A stretch of 64,000 bases of DNA from Cladorhizidae sp. MBARI D1340-BT2 (taxonomy: Eukaryota; Porifera; Demospongiae; Poecilosclerida; Cladorhizidae). The stretch is taken from the NCBI GenBank assembly GCA_028752905.1, contig JAQNBH010000002.1, positions 30,362,762-30,426,761 of the forward strand, written 5' to 3'. Made by a program: the position numbers and the translations under genes. Of this stretch, positions 1 to 11,490 are shown in pieces; the first letter of the stretch is position 1; each line of letters starts with the position of its first letter. Under the pieces are notes generated by a model, which was not told where the DNA came from, ran no database searches, and saw only the letters and a list, made by a program, of their open reading frames with translations.

Positions 1-1365
1 TTTTAAGTCCCTAAATAATTAAAAAATATATGCAGGATTGCCTCATGCGAAGCTACAACATGGTGTCAACACCCGCTAAATGGAGGTGTTTATAATTAGT
101 CACATGCTGATCACATGATCAGTAATGTTATTTATGTGCATCTTCCGGATGTCTTGAGTGAGCTTGAACCTCTTGAGCTCCGCCATTCAGAGTTCCTCCA
201 GCCGGAACATGTACAAGTATGATAATACTGCATACACACACCAGTGTTTTACACATGAACACTGTAATTGTCTGACCACACATACTTTGACCATCAGTAT
301 TGTACACACACAGTGACACAACACCTATATGCCTCGTGCTAATACGTTGCTTGTGTTAGTGATATTAAATAAATGACACTGTATATAAATCTTGTACCTT
401 TATAAAAGCATGCTTCCATATATCAGAACTAACTCACACTGACGCTGCCGGGTGTTACCCGATTTCAACACGAATCTCCAGATCTCCCGATGGGAATTGA
501 TTTTTTAAAGATCAGGGTTCAGGTTAAAAAAAAGAAATACCCTCGCTAGGCCTATTACAACATTCGATTAAATAATAAACATGGTAATAGTCGTCGATCT
601 GCCAAATCGTTTACTAAAACTAGAGAGTCGAAGATAGCATTCTAAGCAAGATATCAAATGGATCCGGACTAGCGGAAGAGTAAGGCGTAGGGAAGTTGAC
701 ACGGAGATAAAAAAGAACGAAGCCAAACTTCGAGAGTTCGCAGGCAACCTTGGGATAAGTTCAGCTCATGCGCCTTGCTAAAGACGAACAACTAGAAAAT
801 GCTTTATATCTGGTTCGTTCAGAAAAGGGAGCAAGCCCCAAGGCACTGCAGTTAGTGGACTATTGCTCAGAGAAAACTATTGCTCAGAGAAAATACAACA
901 TTATGAATATAAATAATATGAAAAAATATGTATGTAAAACCGCATGCCAGTTACTGAGGACCTAAATCCTTCTAGTACCAGGAAGTGAGCTTCTTATTAT
1001 CCCATGGCCCTGCAGATTAAAAGGATATTGAAAATAGTTCCAACGTGCAGCATTTTAATTACATTCATGAATTTATAATTAATATTTGTGTGTTTTTTGC
1101 ATATCCGCTTATCCGAACTACCTTTTCAGCGTTTCAAATACTTATTTCGTGTCGCTGAGGTAGTTGTTGTCCTCCCTCACAGTAATCTGAAGAGGAACGC
1201 ATTGTCAGAAAGAATAAGACAGACCCTCGTTTGTCAAGCCATGAAGCTATATAGCATTCCCTGAATCTGAAGTTCCCCGTTACGCTGGGTGCCTGATGAG
1301 AAAATTTTGGACCATGCAGCTATAATCATAATCAGAATCATTAAACTGATAGCAGTGTGTTATTT

Positions 1366-1388
1366 GGGGGGGGGGGGGGGGGGGGGGG
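1366..1388 (+). repeat. Poly-G homopolymer (23 nt)
   Basis: An uninterrupted run of 23 G. Shorter C runs occur at 10633-10644 and 33565-33580. Such tracts are length-unstable and prone to sequencing error, so the exact length is uncertain. Confidence 0.95.
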
Positions 1389-1598
1389 AAATTAAAATTA
1401 ATTTAGTATGCTTAGCATGCTTATGTTATGACTTGATGGAAATGATTTTATACCAAATCTCCAGATTTTTTGGGGGGATCTCCAGATTTTCATGACTCTT
1501 GGGTTGGCAGGTCTGGTCTGATATATATATTAACAAGAAAAATATGTAACGGCAAACAACGACACGTACTGAACGATGTCCCCTAGACCACAGCCTGT

Positions 1599-1645
1599 TA
1601 GATGACCCTTTACCATTAAAATTTGAAATGGTAAAGAGTCATCTA
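1599..1645. repeat. Near-perfect inverted repeat (hairpin)
   Basis: A 19-nt left arm at 1599-1617 (tagatgaccctttaccatt) pairs with 1627-1645 at 18 of 19 positions across a 9-nt loop. It stands alone and I see no gene to which it would act as a terminator. It could be a small foldback element or the remains of transposon ends. Confidence 0.7.
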
Positions 1646-1827
1646 ATTCATTGTTCAGCCTTTATGTGCGTGTGTTGAGTGTTTCTTGAGTATGTGTGCT
1701 GTCGGTGTGTGTACCCTGTGATGTGTATGATGTGTGTGTGTGTGAGTAGGTGTGCATGGTGTGTGGGTGTATGTGATGTGTGTGTGCTTGATGTATGTGT
1801 GTCTGTGAAGTGTGTGTGCATGTATGT

Positions 1828-2205
1828 TCCTCACAAACCGTTAATTGATCTAATTTCCTTTCTGCACTTTCCTCCTTACCTCATAAACTGGTTTCACTCT
1901 TATCTTTCAGTACATTCACAACATGTGATGGTCACAGGTACCACCTCCTCACCTGTCCTTGTATCTTCCCGTGTCCCTCAGGGATCTATAATAGGTCCTC
2001 TCCCCTTTATAATTTATATCAATGGAGTGTGTAACGTGCCTTTGTCTGTCTAATCTAAGCTTACTCTCTACGCCGATGATAGCCTTCTTTATCGCTCCAT
2101 CAATTCTCATTCTGATTTTTCTCTCTTTTAGAATGACCTAAACTGTATCTCTTTGGCGGCTATATATATAGCTTCCCAATCTCTCCCACTTAACCCTCTC
2201 ACTGT
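1828..2205 (+). pseudogene. Non-LTR (LINE) reverse transcriptase fragment
   Basis: One reading frame shows the palm-domain core of a LINE reverse transcriptase: the RVPQGSIIGPLPFIIYING block at about 1963-2025, then YADD (codons at 2069-2080), the metal-binding catalytic motif. The frame is broken by a TAA at 2051-2053 between these blocks and by a TAG near 2129, after which weaker similarity runs on (NDLNCISLAA, SLPLNPLTV). Endonuclease, fingers and thumb regions are absent. Only about 125 codons of a domain usually over 250 remain, so this is a dead 5'-truncated and internally broken copy. The PQGS..GP and YADD spacing fits jockey/CR1/Rex-like clades of the RVT_1 family (PF00078), but the clade cannot be fixed by eye. 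A piggyBac-type element begins at its 3' edge (2190). Confidence 0.8.
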
Positions 2206-2739
2206 CAATGGCGCCATATGGCTCCACGGCTTTGTAAAAATATATATATATATATACGCATTTGATAATAGGCAATAATTTTTATATTATAAGATAGCTG
2301 AATTCAAACTCTATTTACACGACAATTTTTACGGCGGTTAGGTGGAGGAAAGTTTAAGAAATTATATTTAAAACACGAACGATTTTCAGTCGGACGATAT
2401 CAGCGATGGAAAAACATTTGTATAGTCATGTATATTCCTAAGTTCTTAGAAGCAAAAGAAAGCATATAGATTGATCTATCTTTTGAGCCATATATCGAAT
2501 CCATAACATGAACTATAAAGAAGTTATCGAACTGACGATTGTTTTCATAATTATATTCATATGTCGGCAGTTTGTGGTCACACCTTTTGACCACAACTTC
2601 TTAAATAATCATGCTATCATGCTATCACATGACCAAATGGTAAACGGTTCAGCTAAATACTTGATTTGATATTAATTTTTTAATAAGGCTGTATTAAATT
2701 TTAAATAATTCTCCACAATGCTGACAGTGAGAGGGTTAA
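2190..2739. mobile_element. Non-autonomous piggyBac-type MITE
   Basis: The element is bounded by TTAA at 2190-2193 and 2736-2739. It carries perfect inverted termini CCCTCTCACTGTCA immediately inside, giving an 18-nt perfect inverted repeat including the TTAA sites. TTAA target duplication and a C-rich terminus are hallmarks of the piggyBac superfamily. The 550-bp interior is AT-rich and has a palindromic subterminal stretch (ggcgccatatggct near 2210) but no transposase, so it would need a transposase supplied in trans. Its termini differ from those of the autonomous-type copy at 54544-57326 (CTCATTG...), so it belongs to another piggyBac family. Confidence 0.8.
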
Positions 2740-4690
2740 TCTAATGATGTCAAAATGTGACAGTCCACAGGAAAACATGGTTGTAGACAACATTGAGTTA
2801 TTGACAACATTGAGTTATTGTGATAAATAAAATCTGTAGGGATTCTAAATTTGATTGGTATCATTTTTGGTCAGAGACCACACTCACCTTATTAAGTAAA
2901 ATTATTATATAGAATATAGTAGAATAGAAATTACATATAATAGTATGCCTAAAAACTGTTGTATGACAGAGAACAACATGCCATACCTCAAGTTAAAAAG
3001 TTTAAAAGTTCATGCGATGACTAGGGAAATGGCTCGTCCCCAACCCTGATGGCAAAGATCCCATTACTGAGGCTGCATTCCACTCACCTTGCAATTATTG
3101 ACCAATTAAGCACTTCCTGTATACATCCTGTATTCCTGTATAATTATATCCTCGAATACAGGAAATGATTGAAAAAGCAGTTTAAAAGATGCTTCATGTA
3201 CACAAATGAACATGAAAATCATTTTTCACATAATAGAAAAGACAGCATGCACATTTGAAAGTAATTATGAATTGAGGTGATAGGTTACCATCACAACAAA
3301 ATGATTTTGAAGATGATGCATGACATCATATATTATATATAATTATATATAGAAAATATTGAAAATATCTGTGTAGGTACAAGTAACAGTTTAATCTGTG
3401 CGCCAACTACATTATTCTGAGCAAAATAATGTCATAAATCACAGAATTTCTTGTTAAGGTCGGTGTTTCCACATTTGCAACATTTACGCAGTCTTTTTCA
3501 TGCTGTTCCACTCGCCAACCTGTTGGAAGCCTGACCATGTGGTTTAGGAAGAGTTGGTTTTGGGCAGGTTAACTCTGCTGCCATATTAGTGGCAATGTTG
3601 GCGTATGTTCTCGTACGGATACCACTGGTATTGCAAGTCCAAACCACGAATTGAAGTTTGCTTGGGCATGACTGATATATAGCAGATCATCATTCAAATC
3701 CGGTTTACGGATGTCAAAAGGTTTCTCTATAGAATCTTAACTCCTTCAGGTACACTATTCCTGGTTTGTTATTCATTACACGAAAATATTGATACGAGAG
3801 AATGTTGGGGATTGCCTTAAAAACTGTGACAGATGGGTGAACCACTGATAAAATTCAACTAATTTCTCATTTCCGGCATCACGGGCAAGTTGAGCAAATT
3901 CTGATGGTTTAAGGTTGATCGTTCCATCACAATTGCTATTTCAGTGATGGTAGAAACTGTTGAATGACGTAACATAGTTGGAACACTTTCATTTTTGTCA
4001 CTCATAACTCTCCACATCATGATTATGTTAAGTGCTAGACAGTTGAGATTGGTATATATCTGTGGCAAGAGGAAGCTCTTGCTGTATGGGACGAGTGTTT
4101 TAAAACACGAGTAGTGGTCAGGCACCTGGGGGATGTTTCTTGATTTTCAACCAGTGGCCCTACTCACTCATGTTTTAACGCCTAATAAAAACATTCCTCT
4201 AGCCACAGATACCAATGTCAACTGTCTAGCAGTATAATGTCAGGAGCAACTTACACTTTGGCTGCAGATAAATGTGGCATAATAATATCCATGCAACATG
4301 TTTAGTATCGAGAGAGCACACAAAGACAGCCATCTTTTGAGCTATATCAGAAACTCATATATATATACAGTGAAGTGCACGAATCCACAGAGGTCCCAGT
4401 CATAAGAACATCTTGTTTGAATAATTATATAAGAACGGTATATAGAAGAAAAAAATTCCTCTTAATTGAAATATATAGGCACTCTTCCTTGATACTTGCT
4501 TTTAGATGAACAGTATTAGTACACTTGCTGGTAGTAGTAAAATTAGTATTAAATAAAATATATGTGATGTGCACATGACAACATGAGTAGCAGTGTGATA
4601 AAGACAAAGGGAAGAGTGGTTAGTGAGTGATGGTGAAATATTCAGTACATAGTACAAGTGTTACGAGATAGCGGTAGTGTATTATGATTA
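2740..4690. other. Intergenic DNA, nothing recognised
   Basis: No recognisable coding sequence. A 17-nt direct duplication (gacaacattgagttatt) lies at about 2788-2821. A minus-strand ORF of 88 codons at 3859-4125 resembles no family I know and is flanked by stop-rich sequence. Composition is AT-rich with short TA runs near 3330-3350 and 4360-4370. Confidence 0.45.
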
Positions 4691-4950
4691 CTAGACTTTA
4701 TGCACAGGTAGAGCTGCTGTAGTACCAGCTCGAATATTATTAGGGAGGTCCAGTGTTCGTAGATGACTGCAAGACTTCAGTGCTCCAGCTAGAACTGCTG
4801 TAACGTCAGCACGAATATGATTAGGGAGGTCCAGTGTTCGTAGATGAATGCAAGACTTTAGTGCACCAGCTAGAGCTGCCACAATGTCAGCACGAATATT
4901 ATTAGGGAGGTTCAGTGTTATAGCTGCTGCACTCTCACCACCAATAATAT
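4691..4950 (-). pseudogene. LRR repeats of an NLR gene, 3' part
   Basis: The minus strand encodes consecutive 27-29-residue leucine-rich repeats of the ribonuclease-inhibitor (LRR_6, PF13516) type. Each repeat contains ALAGALKSC.HLRTLDLPN.IRA. Three copies are readable before a TAG at 4691-4693. The reading runs from the junction at about 4945, where the neighbouring LRR DNA flips to the opposite strand. These repeats probably are the 3' end of the NLR at 5128-6500, separated from it by an inverted block. They lack their own start and a full solenoid, so they are not an independent gene. Confidence 0.75.
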
Positions 4951-5125
4951 TGGTGCTGATGGAGCAGCAGCTCTAGCTGATGGCCTAAAGTCTTCTACTC
5001 CTCTATAGACACTGGACTTCCCTAATAACAATATTGGTACTCAAGGTGTAACAGCTCTAGCTGGTGGACTCAAGACTTACAATAATCTACAAATACTCGA
5101 CCTCTTTAACAATATTCAATACTGT
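4945..5125 (+). pseudogene. Inverted LRR block inside the NLR relic
   Basis: The plus strand encodes two LRR_6-type repeats (NNIGADGAAALADGLKSS and NNNIGTQGVTALAGGLKTY) with one in-frame TAG between them. The LRR DNA on both sides (4691-4940 and 5128-5290) is encoded on the minus strand. The two junctions lie in palindrome-like text (accaataatattggt near 4950; aacaatattcaatactgtta near 5110). The simplest reading is an inversion of about 180 bp within the tandem LRR region, or recombination between oppositely oriented paralogues. Confidence 0.75.
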
Positions 5126-5127
5126 TA

Positions 5128-6500
5128 TTAGGAGTAAACTGTTTTTAGATTATTGCAAGATTTTAGTCCACCAGCTAGAGTTGCTGAACAGTCAGTACCA
5201 ATATTGTTATTATGGAGAGACGGTGTTTGTAGATTACTGCAAGGCTTTAATCCACCAGCTGGAGCTGATGCACCATCAGAAATAATATTCTTGCCATGAA
5301 AACACAATGCTTGTATACAGTTTAGCTTGTTGCGACTAACTTTTCTCAGTAAGGCTCTGACATGACCATCTTCTAAATGATACCCAGGCATACATAGTTC
5401 TCTAACAGGTTGAGAAGTGGTGGAGATGATATAGCCCACAGCAGTCATGTCAGCTACTGTGAGGGTACAGCCACTACAGTTAAGAACAGCAATACTATCC
5501 TTATCACCGACACGTTGATGTGATTTAAATGCACACTTGGTTGCATACAAGCTAGCATGGCCTGGCTCTATGCCTGCAGACCTAATTATTTGAGCTAGTC
5601 TGCTTTCTGACTTCATTATTCCACAGTAGAGCTTCCACCGTAGCCGTATATGTTGATCTCCTGCACACAATTTGATCAGTTTCATTTGTTCTCGTTGTTT
5701 TAGTTTGGCCAAGTGGAAAGCTGCTAGATATTCTTGGAAGGTTAGATGGAGAAAAGCATACGTATTGTCAAGACTGTCCTGGCCAGCTGTTCCGTCAACA
5801 GTAACCAAGCCAGGGGTAGGTGCATCATCAGGACCCGTGCCACAGGTAAGTTGTACTTCAGTATCTCTCTGGAAAACTATTTGCGTGGAGGGAGTAGTCT
5901 TCTGAAAGGCCAATCGACAGATCTTGCTGAAATATTCCACATCTTTTCCACATACTTCCAGTGAACTGAGTTCTGCGTTTTCATTGCGCCTTAGATTGTA
6001 TAGGACAATATAACTGATAAAGCACTCAAACATTTCAATCTCAGCTGGTGGAATATCACCTCTCTTATGTTCACCGAGAAAACGTATCATTGCAGCATAC
6101 AATGGCAGATAGCACATGCGTAATGGGTTGCGATGGCAGTTTAGACATGCTTTCAGTTGAGATGAACTGGCACTATTGGATGTGTCAGAAGTGAATGGAT
6201 AGTTGTCAATGAATTCGAGAATTTGATGACTAAATCCATGCACTTCAATGCATTCGGACATACGAAGTTCACTCTTAATATTATCAGTAGCAACTGGACG
6301 CAAGGCCACTATGACCATTGCCGCAGGAAGGTTCTTCTCGTACAACAATTGATGGATCACTAACTTTGTATCATTGTGAGGTTGGAATTCATCTAAACCT
6401 TGCAATACAAAGCACATTCTCTCACCATTAGATTGCTTAATGTCTTTGTCCATTCTTCTCTGACCAGACAGAAAAGTTCAAGGAGATCAGACAAATGTTC
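5128..6500 (-). pseudogene. NACHT-LRR (NLR-like) gene, 5'-truncated
   Basis: A 441-codon minus-strand frame (from 6453) carries the second half of a NACHT ATPase domain followed by LRRs. Walker B is visible at residues 14-23 (CFVLQGLDEF), followed by the strand with the conserved RP (VIVALRP). Next is a helical region with YAFLHLTFQEYLAAFHLA, the typical NACHT-associated FLH..FQEYLAA signature, and LRR_6 repeats from about residue 370 (GGLKPCSNLQTPSLHNNNIG). The P-loop that should precede Walker B by about 70 residues is absent. Just upstream (6454-6510) similarity continues in another frame (EHLSDLLELF), implying a frameshift near 6475, and nothing NACHT-like lies beyond. NLRs of this type are cytoplasmic NTP-dependent sensors in innate immunity. 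This copy lacks its nucleotide-binding loop and N-terminal effector domain. A missed upstream exon is possible, but I see no P-loop up to 6830. Confidence 0.85.
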
Positions 6501-8460
6501 AGTCTTTCGAAATGTTAGCTAAATGTCAGTAGAATGGCTTTGCACACTTCAACACCTCTCCACCTGTGGCTCAGTCTCGAGTAAACTAGGGAGAGATGAG
6601 GAAGGCAAAGAAATAAACATTGTCAAGACAGATATAGCAAGAGATCACGAGACAGGAAAAAAATGGAGGCAACAAAAACACGCAACAGCAACACTCACTG
6701 GAGGTTCCTTCGATACGAGAGATTCTCCTACTGAAGGTAAGAGATGGGAAGCTGGGTGGCGGCAAACTGAAGGCACAGCAAACAGATACTAGACAGCAAA
6801 GTTCGAGAGCTACTGATTGACCTCCGGACTATGGGTGCGCCACTTTATACTGAAGCTACTACACAAGCTTCCTGCCTAGCTTTAATTAGTGCCTTGCGGT
6901 GCGGTCCCTCCCACACATATTTCGCTAACCACAAACCGCTTTAGCATCAGCTGTGGTGTGTATGTGTGTGTGCGCGCCAGGGGTGTGTACACTGTTTATG
7001 TGCAAAGTTCTAGGCTTTGAGAGGGAAATGTTTGGCATGTCCAATATTATCTTGCTCTTCTTCCACCCACTTTTATGAAGGGAACAGCATGTAAGGACCA
7101 AAAATAAGTGACACTTCTTTTGAAGAAATCTTGGATCTACTTAATCATTTCTGCTACCCCTTTTGAGTCTTCTGTCATCTCATATTTTCCATTCCAACAT
7201 CATTTCATGGTTAAGTTCATGAGAACTCTGTAACCTGATGTCACCTCCTACACATACACACACATGCACACACAAGCACGTGCACTATAGTAACCAAGTC
7301 TGCCTAGCTAGCATCTAAGTACACCTTCAGCTTACTTTTCATAAGTTGAGCAATATACGTATTCTTATACACGGGGAATTACTCACACACTTAGTGACAG
7401 ACGTAAGTGTTATACAGGAAATAAGAGGGCCAGGCACAGTGTAGGATACCACCATGACATTCTAGAAACTTCTACACTTACCTCAGCTTAACCAACCATG
7501 TCACACAAACCAGTCAGTCCCAAGGCCAGTCCATACAGCACATGTGGAGTGGATTGGAGGTGACCACAGGAAACAACCCTCTCTTCTCTCTTCTGAGCCT
7601 ATTGCAGCTGCTTCAGAAGCTGTTCACAGGTGCATGGACACTGTGATGATGACTTGCATGGCAGGGAATAGTTTTTGTTGAGTTTGTTTCAGTTGCTAGT
7701 TAGAAATGGCTGGAGGTTGGGTCAGGGACAAGTCACTCTCCTAGATAGCATTGAGAGCATCCAGCAAGAGTGGGAACTGCATTCAGAGGAACAGAGTGGT
7801 GTTTGAGCACATTTATGAAGAGTTGGCTGCTGGGGGACACGGCAGCAACGTCGTGCACTAGTTAAAAACCCGACATTGAAGTAGAGCAAGCTGACAGTGG
7901 ATGTAGCTCTACTTTATAACTATATAATATGTATAGCCAATTATTTAGACTCCATTTAGCGACTTGAAATGCAATTAACCTTGCAGGCTAAGGACTCCAA
8001 CAAAGTGTGTGGCAGAGGAAGGTCAGTTGGTCTTTACTACGAGTAAATAGATGCCATTCTTGTGCTGGATCAAGCCCACCGTTGCTGATTGAGAGTTCTG
8101 CTACTGAACCTGATAATGTCCAGTGGAAGATCATCACTCATCTACATAATTACTAGAGCAGCTTTGCTTCCACGGCAAATGGTGACATCTACAGCAGTGG
8201 CAGTACTTGGCTATGAGCACGAGTTGAGCAGGTCCATAGAGAAGGACATACTTGAGGGCACAGTGGACCACTAGCGATATGTACCTGCATGGAATCATCA
8301 TAGAGCACAGAGATGTAGAGTACATGATTCACAATCTTCGTTGGTAAGTTTAGATGATTTCCAGATACACCCAGTCCCTCTAGTGATGGAGATGGTGCTG
8401 GTTCTGGAAGAGGTGGAGGAGAAGTTGCTGGTAGAGTTGATGGAGTTGGCACAGGAGATG
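6501..8460. other. Intergenic DNA, nothing recognised
   Basis: No supported gene. It contains short CA/TG-rich patches (about 6955-6985, 7250-7275) and several short ORFs without family resemblance. The plus-strand ORF at 6523-6792 has biased composition and no recognisable domain. Confidence 0.45.
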
Positions 8461-8750
8461 TGAGTGGTGGAGGAGGTGATAGTGGTGGAGGAAGTGATAG
8501 TAGTGGAGGAGGTGATAGTGTGGAGATGATGGTGGTGGAGGAGGTGATAGTGGTGGAGGAAGTGATAGTAGTGGAGGAGGTGATAGTGGTGGAGGAGGTG
8601 ATAGTGGTGGAGGAGATGATAGTGGTGGAGGAGATGATGGTGGTGGAGGAAGTGATAGTGGTGGAGGAGGTGATAGTGGTGGAGGAGGTGATAGTGGTGG
8701 AGGAGATGATGGTGGAGGAGATGATGGTATCAGAGGAGATGATGGTGGTG
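8461..8750 (+). repeat. 18-bp minisatellite, Gly/Ser/Asp-coding or Pro-rich
   Basis: Tandem 18-mer with consensus gatagtggtggaggaggt, about 16 copies with substitutions and some short indels. In one plus frame it reads DSGGGG and in the opposite strand a Pro/Ser run, but the frame breaks several times along the array. It is preceded from about 8366 by an open Gly-rich stretch (SSDGDGAGSGRGGGE...). It might be part of a low-complexity exon, but no gene context supports that. Confidence 0.9.
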
Positions 8751-8848
8751 CCAAGAGCACTGTCTGCTATAGTGGAACTCTAGGTAGTGCTAGGCCTTGT
8801 ACTGCCTAATCTCTAGGAACCCGAGACAAGATATCTGGTGCTCAGTGT

Positions 8849-9480
8849 GGGAGCACTGCACCTGGTGATGGCAGTGGGCCAAGTACCAGCACTCTTTGAT
8901 GGGAGTACTGCACCTGGTGATGGCAGTGGGCCAAGTAGCACTCCTTGATGGGAGTACTGCACCCGGTGATGGCAGTGGGCCAAGTACCAGCACTCCTTGA
9001 TGGGAGTACTGCACCCGGTGATGGCAGTGGGCCATCAGCACTCACTGCACCCGGTGATGGGAGTGGACCAGTACCAGCACTCCTTGATGGGAGCACTGCA
9101 CCTGGTGATGGCAGTGGGCCACCAGCACTCCTTGATGGGAGCACTGCACCCGGTGATGGGAGTGGGCCAAGTACCAGCACTCCTTGATGGGAGTACTGCA
9201 CCCGGTGATGGGAGTGGACCAGTACCAGCACTCCTTGATGGGAGCACTGCACCTGGTGATGGCAGTGGGCCACCAGCACTCCTTGATGGGAGCACTGCAC
9301 CCGGTGATGGGAGTGGGCCAAGTACCAGCACTCCTTGATGGGAGCACTGCACCCGGTGATGGGAGTGGGCCAAGTACCAGCAGTCCTTGATGGGAGCACT
9401 GCACCTGGTGATGGCAGTGGGCCACCAGCACTCCTTGATGGGAGCACTGCACCCAGTGATGGCAGTGGGCCAAGTAACAG
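8849..9480 (+). repeat. About 45-52-bp minisatellite
   Basis: Roughly 13 tandem units whose core is actgcacccggtgatggcag followed by tgggcc and a variable spacer (aagtaccagcactccttgat or ccagcactccttgat). Length variants of about 45, 48 and 52 bp alternate. One plus frame reads APGDGSGPSTSTP but is interrupted by the TGA of ccttgatg whenever unit length shifts the frame. A GTAGGT donor-like site follows the last unit (near 9481). Confidence 0.9.
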
Positions 9481-11049
9481 GTAGGTACACATAACAAAAT
9501 GTTGAGATGTTTGTGTGCATGTATGTGCATGATTGCATATTGTATGTGGTGGTTTAGTGTGAATGTGTTGATTGGTGTTGATATGCATGCATCCTGGGTT
9601 ACATCCTTGTGTGGGGGGGGTCTGACAACATGTGGTAGTAAGTACCACATCTGTGCACACATCTGTGGCCCTGATTAAATGCAGCCAGTGCATGCTTTCT
9701 GGGAGAAATTTTCTTTTGCCATACACATGTTCATCTTCTGGAACTGCAGGTTGGAATGTGAAGTGAAGTCACCTCTCAAACTCCTCTCCAGTAGCTACCT
9801 ACCAGCTCAAGCCTTGAGTGGCTGTGATTGATAGAGCAGTACACACTACTTATATATTGATGGTGATTTTTAAAAAATACATACATATTTTATTAGATGT
9901 TCGGTGATGATGAGCGTAAATGATAAACTAACAAAGCTAATGGTTTCAACTTTGGAGCTCCATAGATTCTGCACACTTCACTTTATGAACTTGATACATA
10001 GCAGACCACTCTGTGTGTTCTCTTTTCATTTAAAGTTACATGGAGCCAAAAAGGGGTTGAGGGGTTGCCTATTAGTTGTGGTTCCTCATTGGTAAGTGCC
10101 AGACAGTTATAATTGCATCTGAGGCTAGTGGCAGTCCTACTGACAGTTCAGTGTGTTCATTAGGCACTAAAACATGACATGAAGAATAATTAAATTTGGG
10201 GAAAAATCAATGCACACACTTGTCAAATTAATCACACAGTGCAAAATACAAAACCAAAACATACACCACACACAACCCACACACTCAACACACACCCCTC
10301 CCCCCTCACAAACACACATTCACATTTCTGTCTGGACTCTCTGGGGCCAGCTCTTATGCTGTTCTTGCTTCTCATTATTACCAAGGTTTCATTTACAAAA
10401 TTGTCCAAGATGGGGCAACTGGAGGAATCTGGATTTTAAGGGGGGCATGATGGTTAAAGATGTGACAAAGTTTCTAATGAATACAATTTCCAAGGGAGGG
10501 CCCAAGTGCTCATTTTGACAAGAAGGAGCTATTTCAGACAGTTTTTCCTCAAAACATCCCAATTGAGAGCTTTTTTCGGTTAAAAAGGGGAGATTTCTCA
10601 CCAAAAGCCATTTTCTGTCATTTAAAGAGTAGCCCCCCCCCCCCTAAATGAAACCCTGATTAGTTATTATTGGCAAGCAAACTGATCTCTCACTGAAGAG
10701 GCAATGAGGAAGTTGATATTGCCATGCATGCCAGTATGAGGTGAGGTATCTACATATCTCTCTCACTGCATGTCTGCCCTTGACAAACTTGAATTGAGAC
10801 TGTGTACAACAGGAAGTAGTTGTCACATTGAACACTGATGATAGAGGACACCTCAACACTGACGCAGGATCAAACACACTCAAGTCTGAAACTGTCTCTC
10901 ACTAACAAAATGTCTGAGGTTCTTGTCAGCTTCTGGTCTTCTCTCAGCAAAGCTCCGCCTGATGGCCTCACTTTTAGGGAGTGTGTGCTTCCCTTCTCCA
11001 CAAGTCTGCACTTCTCTGCTGTGATAGACAACAACACAACACAACAAGT
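9481..11049. other. Intergenic DNA with a candidate MITE
   Basis: No supported gene. It includes CA-rich text near 10255-10325 and a candidate small inverted-terminal element at 10382-10658. Short ORFs in this interval show no domain. Confidence 0.4.
10382..10658. mobile_element. Candidate small DNA transposon (MITE-like)
   Basis: The ends are caaggtttcatttac at 10382-10396 and taaatgaaaccctg at 10645-10658, an inverted pair of 13-14 nt with one mismatch next to a poly-C run. Flanks (attattac and attagtta) are only partly alike, so an 8-bp target duplication is not demonstrated. The interior is non-coding. The CA-GGG end would suit a hAT-type MITE, but this is weak. Confidence 0.35.
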
Positions 11050-11490
11050 GCCAGTACATAACACACATGGACACTAGTTTATCTGGAGTGCCAGTACATA
11101 ACACACATGGACACTAGTTTATCTGGAGTGCCAGTACATAACACACATGGACACTAGTTTATCTGGAGTGCCAGTACATAACACACATGGACACTAGTTT
11201 ATCTGTAGTGCCAGTACATAACACACATGGACACTAGTTTATCTGTAGTGCCAGTACATAACACACATGGACACTAGTTTATCTGGAGTCCAGTACATAG
11301 CACACATGGACACTAGTTTATCTGTAGTGCCAGTACATAACACACATGGACACTAGTTTATCTGGAGTGCCAGTGCATAACACACATGGACACTAGTTTA
11401 TCTGGAGTGCCAGTGCATAACACACATGGAGACTAGTTTATCTGGAGTGCCAGTACATAACACACATGGAGACTGGAGTGCCAGTACATG
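11050..11490 (+). repeat. 40-bp minisatellite
   Basis: About 11 tandem copies of a 40-mer beginning gccagtacataacacacatg and ending agtttatctggagt. Copies are nearly identical apart from single substitutions (ggagt/gtagt, acata/gcata) and one 39-bp unit near 11290. The high identity points to recent expansion. Not coding. Confidence 0.95.

Larger units (their letters stand above)
1..1660. other. Intergenic DNA without a supported gene
   Basis: No ORF here resembles a known protein; all are under 70 codons and lack coding character. The stretch holds a poly-G tract at 1366-1388 and a hairpin at 1599-1645. The phrase aatctccaga recurs near 473, 1457 and 1481, which suggests old interspersed-repeat debris. 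From about 1665 to 1825 the DNA becomes TG-rich low complexity. Confidence 0.5.

Noticed and set aside
5672..5964. Plus-strand ORFs of 72-77 codons
   Set aside because: They lie antisense to the NACHT-LRR relic and show no domain.
6523..6792. 89-codon plus-strand ORF next to the NLR
   Set aside because: Biased composition, no domain, no splice or promoter support; also checked on the minus strand for a missing P-loop, none found.
8189..8783. Proline-rich (minus) and VVEE-rich (plus) proteins
   Set aside because: They are frame shadows of the 18-bp repeat; the reading frames are not stable across the array.
8842..9726. Overlapping 80-294-codon ORFs
   Set aside because: They are products of the roughly 50-bp minisatellite in several frames and both strands at once.
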